Below, one piece after another: positions 23,473 through 30,895 of a DNA stretch of 42,973 nucleotides. The notes below the pieces were generated by a model. That model had not been told where the DNA came from and ran no database searches. It was given only the letters and a program-made list of their open reading frames with translations. Numbering within the stretch: position 1 is the first letter of the stretch; every line of letters starts with the position of its first letter. The translations under genes and the position numbers were made by a program. This DNA is from a virus, in IMG/VR virus record IMGVR_UViG_3300025927_000011, positions 1-42,973 of that record; one strand, written 5' to 3'.

Positions 23473-24593
23473 GCATCTCCAACCGCTGTAGTGAAGATCG
23501 TATATACACCTGCGTCTACAGGCTTGGTTGTGTCTACAGTGGCGTCTGTGCCGAAGCGCAGCTTTTCACAACCCCGGATTTCCATGACCCCGACGCCATG
23601 CTGCCAGCCATAGTCCCGTACGTTGGTAATGGCTTTTGTCCTTTGAGCCCACGCAAGGCCAACCGATTGAGCACCACACAGGTAGCTGCGGGCGCAATCG
23701 AGCGTCGCATGAGCATTGGCAGTACCAGCGGTAAGCACAGGAAGCTCAGGTATTTCTCTCACAATGCAGCCGTCCCATAAAAGGTCGCCGGAGGTGAATA
23801 GCGGATTGTCAGCGCCGCGGTTCCACGCATATTCCTGCGCTGCGATGATCGTGGCGTCCTTCCTGAAGTCACGGAACACGAGCGACGGCATAAAGCAGAC
23901 GAACCACTCCTCGTCGTTGTTCACCTTGATTGGCCGGATGTGCGGCGATGCGGTGCGTGCGCGACGCTTGGCCAGGCTGAGCGTGGCCGCGGTCATCAGA
24001 TCGGCCGTGTTGTCCAGCGTGGCAATGGACGTGGAAAAGTCGCTCGAGACGCTGTTGGCCACGGCGGCACCGAACAGCACGCGATCGAGGTTGTTGGTGA
24101 GCCAGGTGTCCATCTGCGCATTGGACGCCGCGGCGAACGTCGCCGACGTGCTGCCGTCGATGGTGATCGAGCCGAGCGCGCCGATGATGTCGGTGCGCAG
24201 CTTCTCCAGCGCCCAGTTCATCAGTGCATCGCGGCCTGCCTGCAGAATGTCGATGACGCTTTTCTGCTCGTCCCAGTCGGTCACTGACACCGCATGACGC
24301 AGCGGCGCGACGGTGACCTTCAGCGAGCGGGCGTCGAGCGCTTCTTCGTGGCCTTCCAGTGTGCCGGTGGTGACGCCGGCGCCGGTGAGGCGGCGAACAG
24401 TGGGGAAGACGACGCTGTCGCCTGGCTTCCTCGTCAGATCGTCCTTCAGCTGGATCATCGAGCTGGCCGACGTGCCGAAGTAGCGGGCGAACTGGTTGCT
24501 CCTAATGTACTCCTCGAAGAAGTCGGAACTCCATTGAGTCGGGGTGAGACCGCTGCGTGCTGCGGTCGTCACCATATCCAAGGTGGCGGTCAT
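23469..24593 (-). CDS. Major capsid protein (N4 gp56/DUF4043-type, HK97-fold)
   Basis: The product is 374 residues. The N-terminus TPTQWSSDFFEEYIRSNQF leads to DLTRKPGDSVVFPTVRRLTG and an E-loop-like segment, then LEKLRTDIIGALGSI and late blocks SLVFRDFRKDATI and YGWQHGVGVMEIRG. This order is typical of the N4-gp56/DUF4043 coat family of podoviruses. It forms the icosahedral shell around the scaffold. It is preceded by an untranslated stretch with three hairpin-forming repeats (24644-24767), unlike the closely packed neighbours, so its expression may be set separately. Confidence 0.88.
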   Translation of the reverse strand: MTATLDMVTTAARSGLTPTQWSSDFFEEYIRSNQFARYFGTSASSMIQLKDDLTRKPGDSVVFPTVRRLTGAGVTTGTLEGHEEALDARSLKVTVAPLRHAVSVTDWDEQKSVIDILQAGRDALMNWALEKLRTDIIGALGSITIDGSTSATFAAASNAQMDTWLTNNLDRVLFGAAVANSVSSDFSTSIATLDNTADLMTAATLSLAKRRARTASPHIRPIKVNNDEEWFVCFMPSLVFRDFRKDATIIAAQEYAWNRGADNPLFTSGDLLWDGCIVREIPELPVLTAGTANAHATLDCARSYLCGAQSVGLAWAQRTKAITNVRDYGWQHGVGVMEIRGCEKLRFGTDATVDTTKPVDAGVYTIFTTAVGDA

Positions 24594-24643
24594 GTTTGGT
24601 GGTTCCCGTGTCGGGGTTGATGGGGATCGGATTGGGTCGGCAA

Positions 24644-24767
24644 CGCCCGATCACCCCGGCGACGGGTTCCCGCAGTTGGTGGTGGCCTGCGGTGGCCACA
24701 GCGCCCGTTAGCAGCCCGGCGACGGCTCACGCACGGCACGAAACGCCCGAATCAAGCCCGGCGACGG
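24644..24767. repeat. Three hairpin-forming repeats in front of the coat gene
   Basis: The 190-base gap 24594-24783 holds three copies of CGCCCG, 5-7 bases, CCCGGCGACGG: 24644-24665, 24702-24725 and 24744-24767. In the first, CCCG and CGGG can pair around GCGA (plus sense). The other two form AGC/GCT-extended stems with a bulge. The mRNA is the minus-strand copy and can fold likewise. They may be attenuators, RNA-processing or stabilising elements between scaffold and coat genes. Confidence 0.6.
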
Positions 24768-24783
24768 CTATGCTCGCGAGCCG

Positions 24784-25611
24784 CTATCTGCGGCGGTCGG
24801 CGAGAATCTGGTCCAAGGGCCGCTCACCGCTCCATTGCGGCGCGGACCGTGGTGCGACGCTGCGCGCGGTGGCGAGCGAGCGCGGCTGTCCGGCGGCCGG
24901 CGATACTGGCGGCTGCTGCTGCACCGGCAGCGCGGCGCGGAGTTCCGCCTCCAGCTCGGCACGCACCTTGGCGCGGTAGGCGTCGGGATCGGACACCTCG
25001 TTCATCAGCCGCATCCTTTCCACTTCCCTCTGCATCCAACCATAGGGATTGGGCTGCGAATACAGCTTGCCATAGAGCGACGGATCAGCCTCGGCTGCGC
25101 GCTTGAACTCGCTCACATACTCATTGACCTTCTCGGGGCCGATCTTCTCGCGCAGGAACATCTCGGAAGTGTTCAGCTGCATATTGAGCGCCCTTGCCTC
25201 ATTGCGTTGCTCCAAAGCCACCAGATAGCCTTGTAGGTCGGTGTTTGGGTCCGGCATTGGCCGCTGCTGATATTGCGGTTGCTGCGCGGGCGCAGGCTGC
25301 GGCCGCCGCGCCTCCTCCATCTGCCGGCGCAGCTCGGCCAGCTCGCCCTCGGCACGTGCCGCCTTCTCTTTCCAGTCCTGCCGGCGCTTGCGTTCGGCCT
25401 CATAGGCAGAGCGCGGAATGATCGGCTCGCCCTCGCGCGGCTCCGGCGGGTCGGTGTCGTCCTCCGCTGTCGCAGGCGCGGGCGTTACCGCAGGCGCTGG
25501 CGCTTCCGGTGCCGCAGCAGCGGAATCGGCCGCGGGCTCCGACGCTGGCGTCTCGGCAGCCTCGGGGGCGCCTCCCTTCAGGAAGGCGTCGATCTGTTCG
25601 TTCGCAGCCAT
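24784..25611 (-). CDS. Scaffolding protein
   Basis: The product is 275 residues and highly charged. An acidic, Pro/Ala-rich N-terminus (residues 1-65) precedes a long coiled coil (about 68-105, AERKRRQDWKEKAARAEGEL), a Gln/Pro stretch, and a second helical part with RLMNEVSDPDAYRAKVRAEL. The basic C-terminus suits coat binding, as in P22 gp8. The position between portal and coat genes is the usual scaffold position. It directs procapsid assembly and leaves before DNA packaging; this is family knowledge. Confidence 0.75.
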   Translation of the reverse strand: MAANEQIDAFLKGGAPEAAETPASEPAADSAAAAPEAPAPAVTPAPATAEDDTDPPEPREGEPIIPRSAYEAERKRRQDWKEKAARAEGELAELRRQMEEARRPQPAPAQQPQYQQRPMPDPNTDLQGYLVALEQRNEARALNMQLNTSEMFLREKIGPEKVNEYVSEFKRAAEADPSLYGKLYSQPNPYGWMQREVERMRLMNEVSDPDAYRAKVRAELEAELRAALPVQQQPPVSPAAGQPRSLATARSVAPRSAPQWSGERPLDQILADRRR

Positions 25612-25621
25612 GTGGTGTCCC

Positions 25622-25891
25622 TTATCCGGCCGATACCGTCACGATGCCCTTGTTCGACCAAAGGCGGCCGGCGACAGTCGGGTCAACGGTGCCGAGATTG
25701 GCGATGGTGACCGAGGCGTTGCTGAGCACAGCGGCCCCGGTCGCGGTCAATGTCGTTGCAGCAACGGCGCCCGCAGTCACGCTGCCCATTGTCGTCGTGG
25801 TGGCGGCGACCGCTGTTGCGTCCAGCGCATCGAGCGCGGCGGCGCGGGCGATCTCCTGCGCGGTGGCGAACGGGGCGAGACTACGTGCCAT
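25622..25891 (-). CDS. Small Thr/Ala-rich protein
   Basis: The product is 89 residues. It is very rich in Ala, Thr and Val, with a short helical start (FATAQEIARAAALDALDA) and a beta-rich end (NASVTIANLGTVDPTVAGRL). Its start overlaps the portal stop by 11 bases. It has no membrane segment or signal. It may be a small head protein; no family was recognised. Confidence 0.55.
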   Translation of the reverse strand: MARSLAPFATAQEIARAAALDALDATAVAATTTTMGSVTAGAVAATTLTATGAAVLSNASVTIANLGTVDPTVAGRLWSNKGIVTVSAG

Positions 25892-28031
25892 TGGACGGCT
25901 CCTGCGGCTGGTTCATCTGGTGGTGCATCATGTGCGTGGATGCAATTGTATTTACCGCCTTGTGCGGTTCGTGCCCGGCCTGCATGGCGGCGTGTGCGGC
26001 CTTGGCATTGGTCAGTGCGTTCTGCGCGTGCTTGCCCTGCAGGTCCGCCATCTGATGGGCCGCCATCATCTCTGGTGACATCTCGGGCGCGTCCATCTGT
26101 GACGGCACATCGGGCGCAACGTGAGGCTGCCCATACGGCGGGGCGGAGAACTGCGCATGCACGTCATGCACCCCGCGCACCGCGTTGACCTGCCGTTCCT
26201 TGGCCAGCGCTGCGGCAGCCGCCGCCTCGCCTTGCAGCTTCTGCACCTGCGCCGTGGCGTGCGCGGCCATCAGCGGCGCCTGCTGCGCCTGCTGCTGCTG
26301 CTGTTGCTCCTGGTGTGCCTTCATGCGCGCCAGCAAGTCGCCCTTGTCCTTCAGGCTCGACGCCGCAATCAGCACGTCACCAGGGATCAGGCCCGGCTGC
26401 ATCGAGGCGAGCTGCACCAGCGTCTGGAACGTCTCGGCCTGCATCGCCGGCAGGTCGGTGCCTTCCTCGACGGATATATCAACATCGAGGTCGGTGATGT
26501 CGTTCTCGACGCGCACGATCTGCTGTAGCCGCGGATCACCGGGCACCAGCTGCATGCGCTGCATCACCATCGCGCGCTGCGCGTCCGGCATCTGCGCCAG
26601 CTCGTCCATCAGACGCACCGGCGTGTTGATGCCGACCCAGCGTGTCTCATCGAGGCTGTCGGTGACACGTACCCAACGGCCGGCAGTCCAGAATTCCCTC
26701 GCCGCCATCCAGGCGACCTCGTAGACGCGCCGTGACCACCAGCGCAGGCTGTCGGCCAGCGGCTCGTTCGACACCGCCCCGCCCGCCTGCTGCGCGAGGA
26801 TCGCGCGTCCCGACAGCTCGCGTTGGTCGGTGCCGCTCATCGCCGCATTGGGACCGGACAGCTGCATTTCCTGCGTCGCATGCTGCAGCAGCTGGAACTG
26901 GCCTGCGGCGAGTTCGCCACCGGGGCTGATCTCGAACTTCATGCCGGGCATAATCTCGATGTAACCGTCCGGCCTCGCGACCTCGCGCCGTGCCTTGTCG
27001 ACATCGGACACGGCGCCCTGCTCGGCAATCACCTGATGCACGGACAGCAAATGCAACGCCTTGGAGCGTCGTTTGTTTATTTCATCCTGCATGCTTATCA
27101 AATTTCTGACCATGCCGTAACGCGCATTCTCGCGGTCGATGTAGGCCGACTGCAGGATCAGCGAGCACGCGCTCCGGCCGCGGCGGTCCTTGAATTTGGA
27201 TCGCGTTGGTTCCTCGACAAAGCCCTGTTTGGTGTACGTTGCCGTCCACCACTGGCCGCCATCCGACCAGTGGCATTGCACAACGCGCGTGCGCTGGCGG
27301 CGATTGTCCGTCCAGATCACGCTGTCCGGCCGGTCATTGTAAGTGCCGTAGGTGGTGGTGCTGAAGGTGTTCTCGATCACGTCTGGATCGGCGTCGGGAT
27401 ACATCTCCTCCAGCTGGTCGCGGTCCATCCAGATCACGACGCCGAGATAGCGTGCATCGGAGAAGTCGGCGCTCATGCTGTGCGGATCGTGCCAGATGCG
27501 CGACCAGGGAACGTGCGTCAGCGTGACATCTGCGCCGCCCTTGCCATCGTCGGCCAGGCCGATCTCAATGCCGCCGTAGCCTTCGACCAGCATCTCCTCG
27601 TACACGGATGAGCGGGTGATGCTGAACGAGTTGTCGTCAGCGATGAAACGCAATGCCTGCGTGGCGGCGTCGGCGCGTTCCTCTTCCTGCGGTGTTCTCG
27701 GAAATGCCTTCGGGTCGGTGCGCGCCTTGCGTTCGAGGCCGCAGAGCAGCGACACCTTCTCGCGTATCTTGTTGATGGTGATGTCAGGCTGGCCGCGCTT
27801 GCGCAGTGCCTCGCGTTCTTCCTTGGTCCACTGCACGCCGTTCAAGTAGTCGCGGTCGTTTTCGGACAGCGCGCGGGAGCCGTAGCTTGCGCGCTCGGCT
27901 TCCTCGAACCAGTCGATGAGGCGCGTGAGCAGATCGCCGCTGTTCTCCGGCTGGTCGCGCGCGTTATCCTGCGCGGCCGGGGTGAGCGAACGCTGTGGCG
28001 ATTGCGCGATGATGGTGAGGGCTTGGGACAT
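25881..28031 (-). CDS. Portal protein, P22 type
   Basis: The product is 716 residues, the length of P22-type portals (about 725). The N-terminal region carries ENDRDYLNGVQW, RGQPDITINKIREKV and LCGLERKARTD, then WSRIWHDPHS and DARYLGVVIWMDRDQLEEMYPD, all characteristic of this family. The C-terminal 170 residues are a long Gln/Ala-rich helix (barrel), with a poly-Gln/Ala stretch at about 575-600. Twelve copies form the DNA entry channel and terminase dock. The start is the ATG at 28031. A divergent plus-strand gene begins at 28030. Confidence 0.9.
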   Translation of the reverse strand: MSQALTIIAQSPQRSLTPAAQDNARDQPENSGDLLTRLIDWFEEAERASYGSRALSENDRDYLNGVQWTKEEREALRKRGQPDITINKIREKVSLLCGLERKARTDPKAFPRTPQEEERADAATQALRFIADDNSFSITRSSVYEEMLVEGYGGIEIGLADDGKGGADVTLTHVPWSRIWHDPHSMSADFSDARYLGVVIWMDRDQLEEMYPDADPDVIENTFSTTTYGTYNDRPDSVIWTDNRRQRTRVVQCHWSDGGQWWTATYTKQGFVEEPTRSKFKDRRGRSACSLILQSAYIDRENARYGMVRNLISMQDEINKRRSKALHLLSVHQVIAEQGAVSDVDKARREVARPDGYIEIMPGMKFEISPGGELAAGQFQLLQHATQEMQLSGPNAAMSGTDQRELSGRAILAQQAGGAVSNEPLADSLRWWSRRVYEVAWMAAREFWTAGRWVRVTDSLDETRWVGINTPVRLMDELAQMPDAQRAMVMQRMQLVPGDPRLQQIVRVENDITDLDVDISVEEGTDLPAMQAETFQTLVQLASMQPGLIPGDVLIAASSLKDKGDLLARMKAHQEQQQQQQAQQAPLMAAHATAQVQKLQGEAAAAAALAKERQVNAVRGVHDVHAQFSAPPYGQPHVAPDVPSQMDAPEMSPEMMAAHQMADLQGKHAQNALTNAKAAHAAMQAGHEPHKAVNTIASTHMMHHQMNQPQEPSNGT

Positions 28032-28242
28032 GATGGATGAGTTCAGATGCCAAAAGTGCGGTGACACGTTTCGGAGCAGCCGCAGCAACGAAGCGGCTTA
28101 TGCCGAGGCAGAGCGCATCTATCCTGGCCACCCGATCGAACGGGATGGCAGCGGGTTTCTATGCGATGTCTGTTATCAGTCGTATCTGCGCTGGCTCAGG
28201 CGGTTCGATCCTGACGCCTGGAGACGCGCGACGGCACACTGA
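28030..28242 (+). CDS. Small zinc-ribbon protein, opposite strand
   Basis: The product is 70 residues (a second ATG at 28033 is equally possible). Two CxxC pairs (RCQKCGD near residue 6 and FLCDVCYQ near 44) flank a helical middle (SNEAAYAEAERIYPG), the layout of a zinc ribbon. It starts head to head with the portal gene, so the 5' ends overlap. A hairpin (28259-28281) lies 16 bases after its stop. It may bind nucleic acid or regulate locally; no family name can be given. Confidence 0.65.
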   Translation: MMDEFRCQKCGDTFRSSRSNEAAYAEAERIYPGHPIERDGSGFLCDVCYQSYLRWLRRFDPDAWRRATAH

Positions 28243-28258
28243 GATGGTCCGGGAAAGG

Positions 28259-28281
28259 CCCTGCGCTGTGTGTGCGCAGGG
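28259..28281 (+). terminator. Hairpin after the zinc-ribbon gene, possible terminator
   Basis: CCCTGCGC (28259-28266) and GCGCAGGG (28274-28281) form a perfect 8-bp stem with a seven-base loop, 16 bases after the plus-strand stop at 28242. The following bases (TTAGGTTGG) are only partly T-rich, so intrinsic termination may be weak. The hairpin would form in transcripts of either strand. Confidence 0.5.
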
Positions 28282-28328
28282 TTAGGTTGGTAGGGGGAGG
28301 AAACAGCCGATCCTTGCCCGGAGGCGTT

Positions 28329-28454
28329 CGGCAAAGACGCAAGACCACGCGGCGACCAGAGGTTCGCGGCGTGCCGGTTGGGGAGGTGGTGCTAGGAGAC
28401 GTTGCCCGGAATATGCTGGCCGCACACTCGCCGCGTGGTCTTGCGTCTTTGCCG
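28329..28454. repeat. Perfect 27-bp inverted repeat with 72-bp spacer
   Basis: Positions 28329-28355 and 28428-28454 are exact reverse complements over 27 bp (left arm starts CGGCAAAGACGC). The 72-base spacer has no convincing gene. The whole element sits in the 234-base non-coding gap between the zinc-ribbon gene and the small gene at 28477, inside the packaging-gene region. No matching short direct repeats flank it. It could be a long RNA hairpin, a protein-binding or packaging site, a replication element or a short mobile remnant. Confidence 0.85.
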
Positions 28455-28476
28455 CTTCAATGAGGTCCGAGCAACG

Positions 28477-28704
28477 TCAGCCGTCATTTAGCCGCACCCT
28501 TGGCTGTGCGGCAACTGCGGCGTCCATCGCGCCGCGGAACCACGTCGCGAGCAACTCACGCCAGCAATCGGCGCGATCAGGTGGCGACACCTGTGCTGGA
28601 TACTGCTGCACGAACGCCTCGGCCCATCGCTCGGGATCGGCGCCGACCGCGCGCTGGAACTGCGCGCCGCTCATCGTGGTGTAGTCGGGCGTCTCGTCAG
28701 TCAT
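28477..28704 (-). CDS. Small hypothetical protein next to terminase
   Basis: The product is 75 residues, acidic N-terminus and helical (FQRAVGADPERWAEAFVQQY, then CWRELLATWFRGAMDAA). The start overlaps the end of the upstream gene by eight bases. It resembles other small phage proteins built from one or two amphipathic helices, but no family was recognised. It is the last gene before the 27-bp inverted repeat. Confidence 0.6.
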   Translation of the reverse strand: MTDETPDYTTMSGAQFQRAVGADPERWAEAFVQQYPAQVSPPDRADCWRELLATWFRGAMDAAVAAQPRVRLNDG

Positions 28705-28990
28705 CGCGCTTCACCATTCCCGCCATGAGCGAACGGCGGGCATAGTCCAGAAAGAACTCAGTAGACCATTCAGTCGTGGCAGCGGACAATTCCGCGCGCT
28801 GTCTGTCGATCGTTTCCTTGTTGTCCAAATACCACTGACGCTCGCGCTCGCGCTCCTCGCGCAGATCCTGCCGCCGCAGATCACGCGGGCTTGGCGGAAT
28901 GTGCCGCTTAGCCTCGATGATCCGGCGCATGGCACGGCGGTATTGCTTCAGCGCAGCGGCATATTCCCGTTGTGCGTCAGCTTCGCTCAC
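28697..28990 (-). CDS. Small basic/charged helical protein next to terminase
   Basis: The product is 97 residues with a long highly charged helical middle (RRIIEAKRHIPPSPRD, then LREERERERQWYLDNKE) and a C-terminal FFLDYARRSLMAGM. The ATG at 28990 overlaps the terminase stop. Its place between terminase and portal suggests a packaging or head accessory. No known family was seen. Confidence 0.6.
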   Translation of the reverse strand: MSEADAQREYAAALKQYRRAMRRIIEAKRHIPPSPRDLRRQDLREERERERQWYLDNKETIDRQRAELSAATTEWSTEFFLDYARRSLMAGMVKRDD

Positions 28991-30450
28991 GCCACCCTCC
29001 AGTCGTCCGCCGTGCCGCGCGTCGCCGCCTCGAACGCGCGCTGCCAGCTGTCAACGGGTTTCACCGGCACCAGATCACGCACGAACGGCCGCGACATGCA
29101 GGCATAGCGGGCACTGTCAGGCGCGTGGTCCTCCATGTCGCTGTCCACATCCTCCGGTCGCGCGTCGTCATGCTGCAATGCCGGCAGAGTGCGGATCAAG
29201 TCACGCGAGGTGCTGAACAGCAGCAGCATCGGCCGCCCGTCAGCGTCACCATCGAGCCGCGCCCGCACCTGGTCCCAACCGCCCATCGCGCCGCGCGCCG
29301 GCACCCGCTTGTTGTCGGCCGGACGGAAGATCACACCCTGCCCGATCATGCGCTGCGCAATGCTTGGCCCGCCATCCTCGGCGAACATCGCCGGATCGGC
29401 CACGCCGATCATGGGCTGCGGATCGTCGCGCTCACGGTCACGGATGCCTTGCGCGATGGCCTCGGCGGTCATGCGCAGGCCCACGTTCGGCTCGCCCGGC
29501 TTCATGCCATACCACTCGCGATAGTTGACCAGCGCACCGCGGGCGATGTCATGCAGCGATCCGTCCGATACCGCCCACCAATGGCAGGCGAAGGGTCGGG
29601 CGCTGCCCCAATCGAAGCTGCGGAACCGCGGCCAGTGCTCAGGCAGCGCGCGCGGCGTGATGACGTGGCGGTCGGTGCTGAACTCGGGGAAGAACGCACC
29701 GGAGACAACGGACCAGTCGCCCTCCAGCCACGCACGCACCAGCTCAGGTGAGCCGGACGCCTTGAGGCGCTGCACGTAGTCGGGGCCGAGATAGGCGTTG
29801 TCGGCGACACGCGACGGAATGTAGATGCGTTCGAGGCCGGTCGGGTCACGGATGATCTTCCAGCCGAGCGGCGCCGGGTCGATATAGCGCGCGCGCAGCC
29901 ATTGATGCCCTGGTCCGCCAGGATTGCCGGTCAGCCGCATGCCCACCGGCACACCTGCACCACTGCGCAGCGTCGCCTGCAGCTTCAGGATCGGCGTGGG
30001 CGAAGGGAATGTGCCCGCCTCCTCGATGTAGATACGCGTGTAGCTGTGCCCCTGGTATTGGTCGGCGTCGGCGTCGCGCTCCAGGTAGGCGAACGTGAGG
30101 CGCGCGCCGTTCGGCATGGTGACGCGCAGCGGGTTCAAGGTGAACTGGCCTCCCACCTGCGAGTAGATGACGCGGCCACGCTCGAACAGTTCCAGCAGCT
30201 CGGTGCGCGTGCGCCGTACCATCAGGCCGATGGCGTTGGCGCCGTAGCGTTGCGCGTGGCTGCCCCATTCGCCAAGCACCGCATCGCTCTTGCCGCCACC
30301 GCGTGCGCCGCCGAAGAACACCTCGTAGACTGGGCAGTCGAGGAAGGAGCTTTGCGGGCCAGGCAGCGGCGCCCAGGCCGAGGCTACCTCTCGTCGTCGC
30401 TCTGGTCGTGCTCGATCTGCTGCGGGTCGGGTGCGTGCTGCCTTAGCCAT
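28987..30450 (-). CDS. Terminase large subunit (TerL)
   Basis: The product is 487 residues. The ATPase has the Walker A motif GGARGGGKSD (47-56) and Walker B-type IYIEEA (140-145). The nuclease half begins at FRSFDWGSARP and keeps further acidic residues in IGVADPAMF and DVDSDMEDHAPDS, as in Terminase_6 RNaseH-like nucleases. It powers DNA translocation into the procapsid and cuts it. The start ATG at 30450 lies inside the end of the small-subunit gene (66-base overlap); no closer alternative start is obvious. It is followed by two small genes and then the portal. Confidence 0.93.
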   Translation of the reverse strand: MAKAARTRPAADRARPERRREVASAWAPLPGPQSSFLDCPVYEVFFGGARGGGKSDAVLGEWGSHAQRYGANAIGLMVRRTRTELLELFERGRVIYSQVGGQFTLNPLRVTMPNGARLTFAYLERDADADQYQGHSYTRIYIEEAGTFPSPTPILKLQATLRSGAGVPVGMRLTGNPGGPGHQWLRARYIDPAPLGWKIIRDPTGLERIYIPSRVADNAYLGPDYVQRLKASGSPELVRAWLEGDWSVVSGAFFPEFSTDRHVITPRALPEHWPRFRSFDWGSARPFACHWWAVSDGSLHDIARGALVNYREWYGMKPGEPNVGLRMTAEAIAQGIRDRERDDPQPMIGVADPAMFAEDGGPSIAQRMIGQGVIFRPADNKRVPARGAMGGWDQVRARLDGDADGRPMLLLFSTSRDLIRTLPALQHDDARPEDVDSDMEDHAPDSARYACMSRPFVRDLVPVKPVDSWQRAFEAATRGTADDWRVA

Positions 30451-30791
30451 TCATGCGTGCTGTCGATCGGTGTCGGGACGAAGATGGCGAACGGCTGCGC
30501 GCCTTCCTGCTGCACAACGTCGGTGCCCTTCCAGCCCATGCGCGCCTTGGTCCACCAGATCTGCGCCGCCACGTTGTCGTTCTTCGTGGCGTTGCGGTAG
30601 AGCGATTCGACCACGCGGGCGTCGGCCTCGGTGGCGCCGATGTCGAGCTCGCGGCGGTAGTGCGCGCGGAGCGTCTTGCCGTCGAGCTGGAGGACGCGGC
30701 CGATGCGCTCCTGGGTGATGCCGTAGCCGGTCATCGTCAGCACGGTGCGCGCGGTCTGCTCGTCACGGACGTATTTGGGGAAACGAGACAA
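30384..30791 (-). CDS. Terminase small subunit (TerS)
   Basis: The product is 135 residues. An HTH region (residues 10-45) has QTARTVLTMTGYGITQERIG and LDGKTLRAHYRRELDIG, then a helix (ADARVVESLYRNATKNDNVA) and WWTKARMGWK, as in many terminase small subunits. A Pro/Asp/Glu-rich tail ends the protein. The start is TTG 30791, with AAGGA about nine bases upstream, and there is an in-frame stop further upstream with no ATG or GTG between. It would recognise the packaging start site on the concatemer. Confidence 0.85.
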   Translation of the reverse strand: MSRFPKYVRDEQTARTVLTMTGYGITQERIGRVLQLDGKTLRAHYRRELDIGATEADARVVESLYRNATKNDNVAAQIWWTKARMGWKGTDVVQQEGAQPFAIFVPTPIDSTHEWLRQHAPDPQQIEHDQSDDER

Positions 30792-30895
30792 TGCCTTGAC
30801 TTCCTTGGCGTCAGGATGGCGATCCGCGCCTATCTGGGCGCTTTCGGTTCGTCACTCCGACGACTGCCGATGGCGGAACTTGTCGGAAAATGCCT

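Noticed and set aside
24644-24767. Possible CRISPR-like array
   Set aside because: Only three imperfect short units with unequal spacing (58 and 42 bases) and no cas genes; hairpin repeats explain it better.
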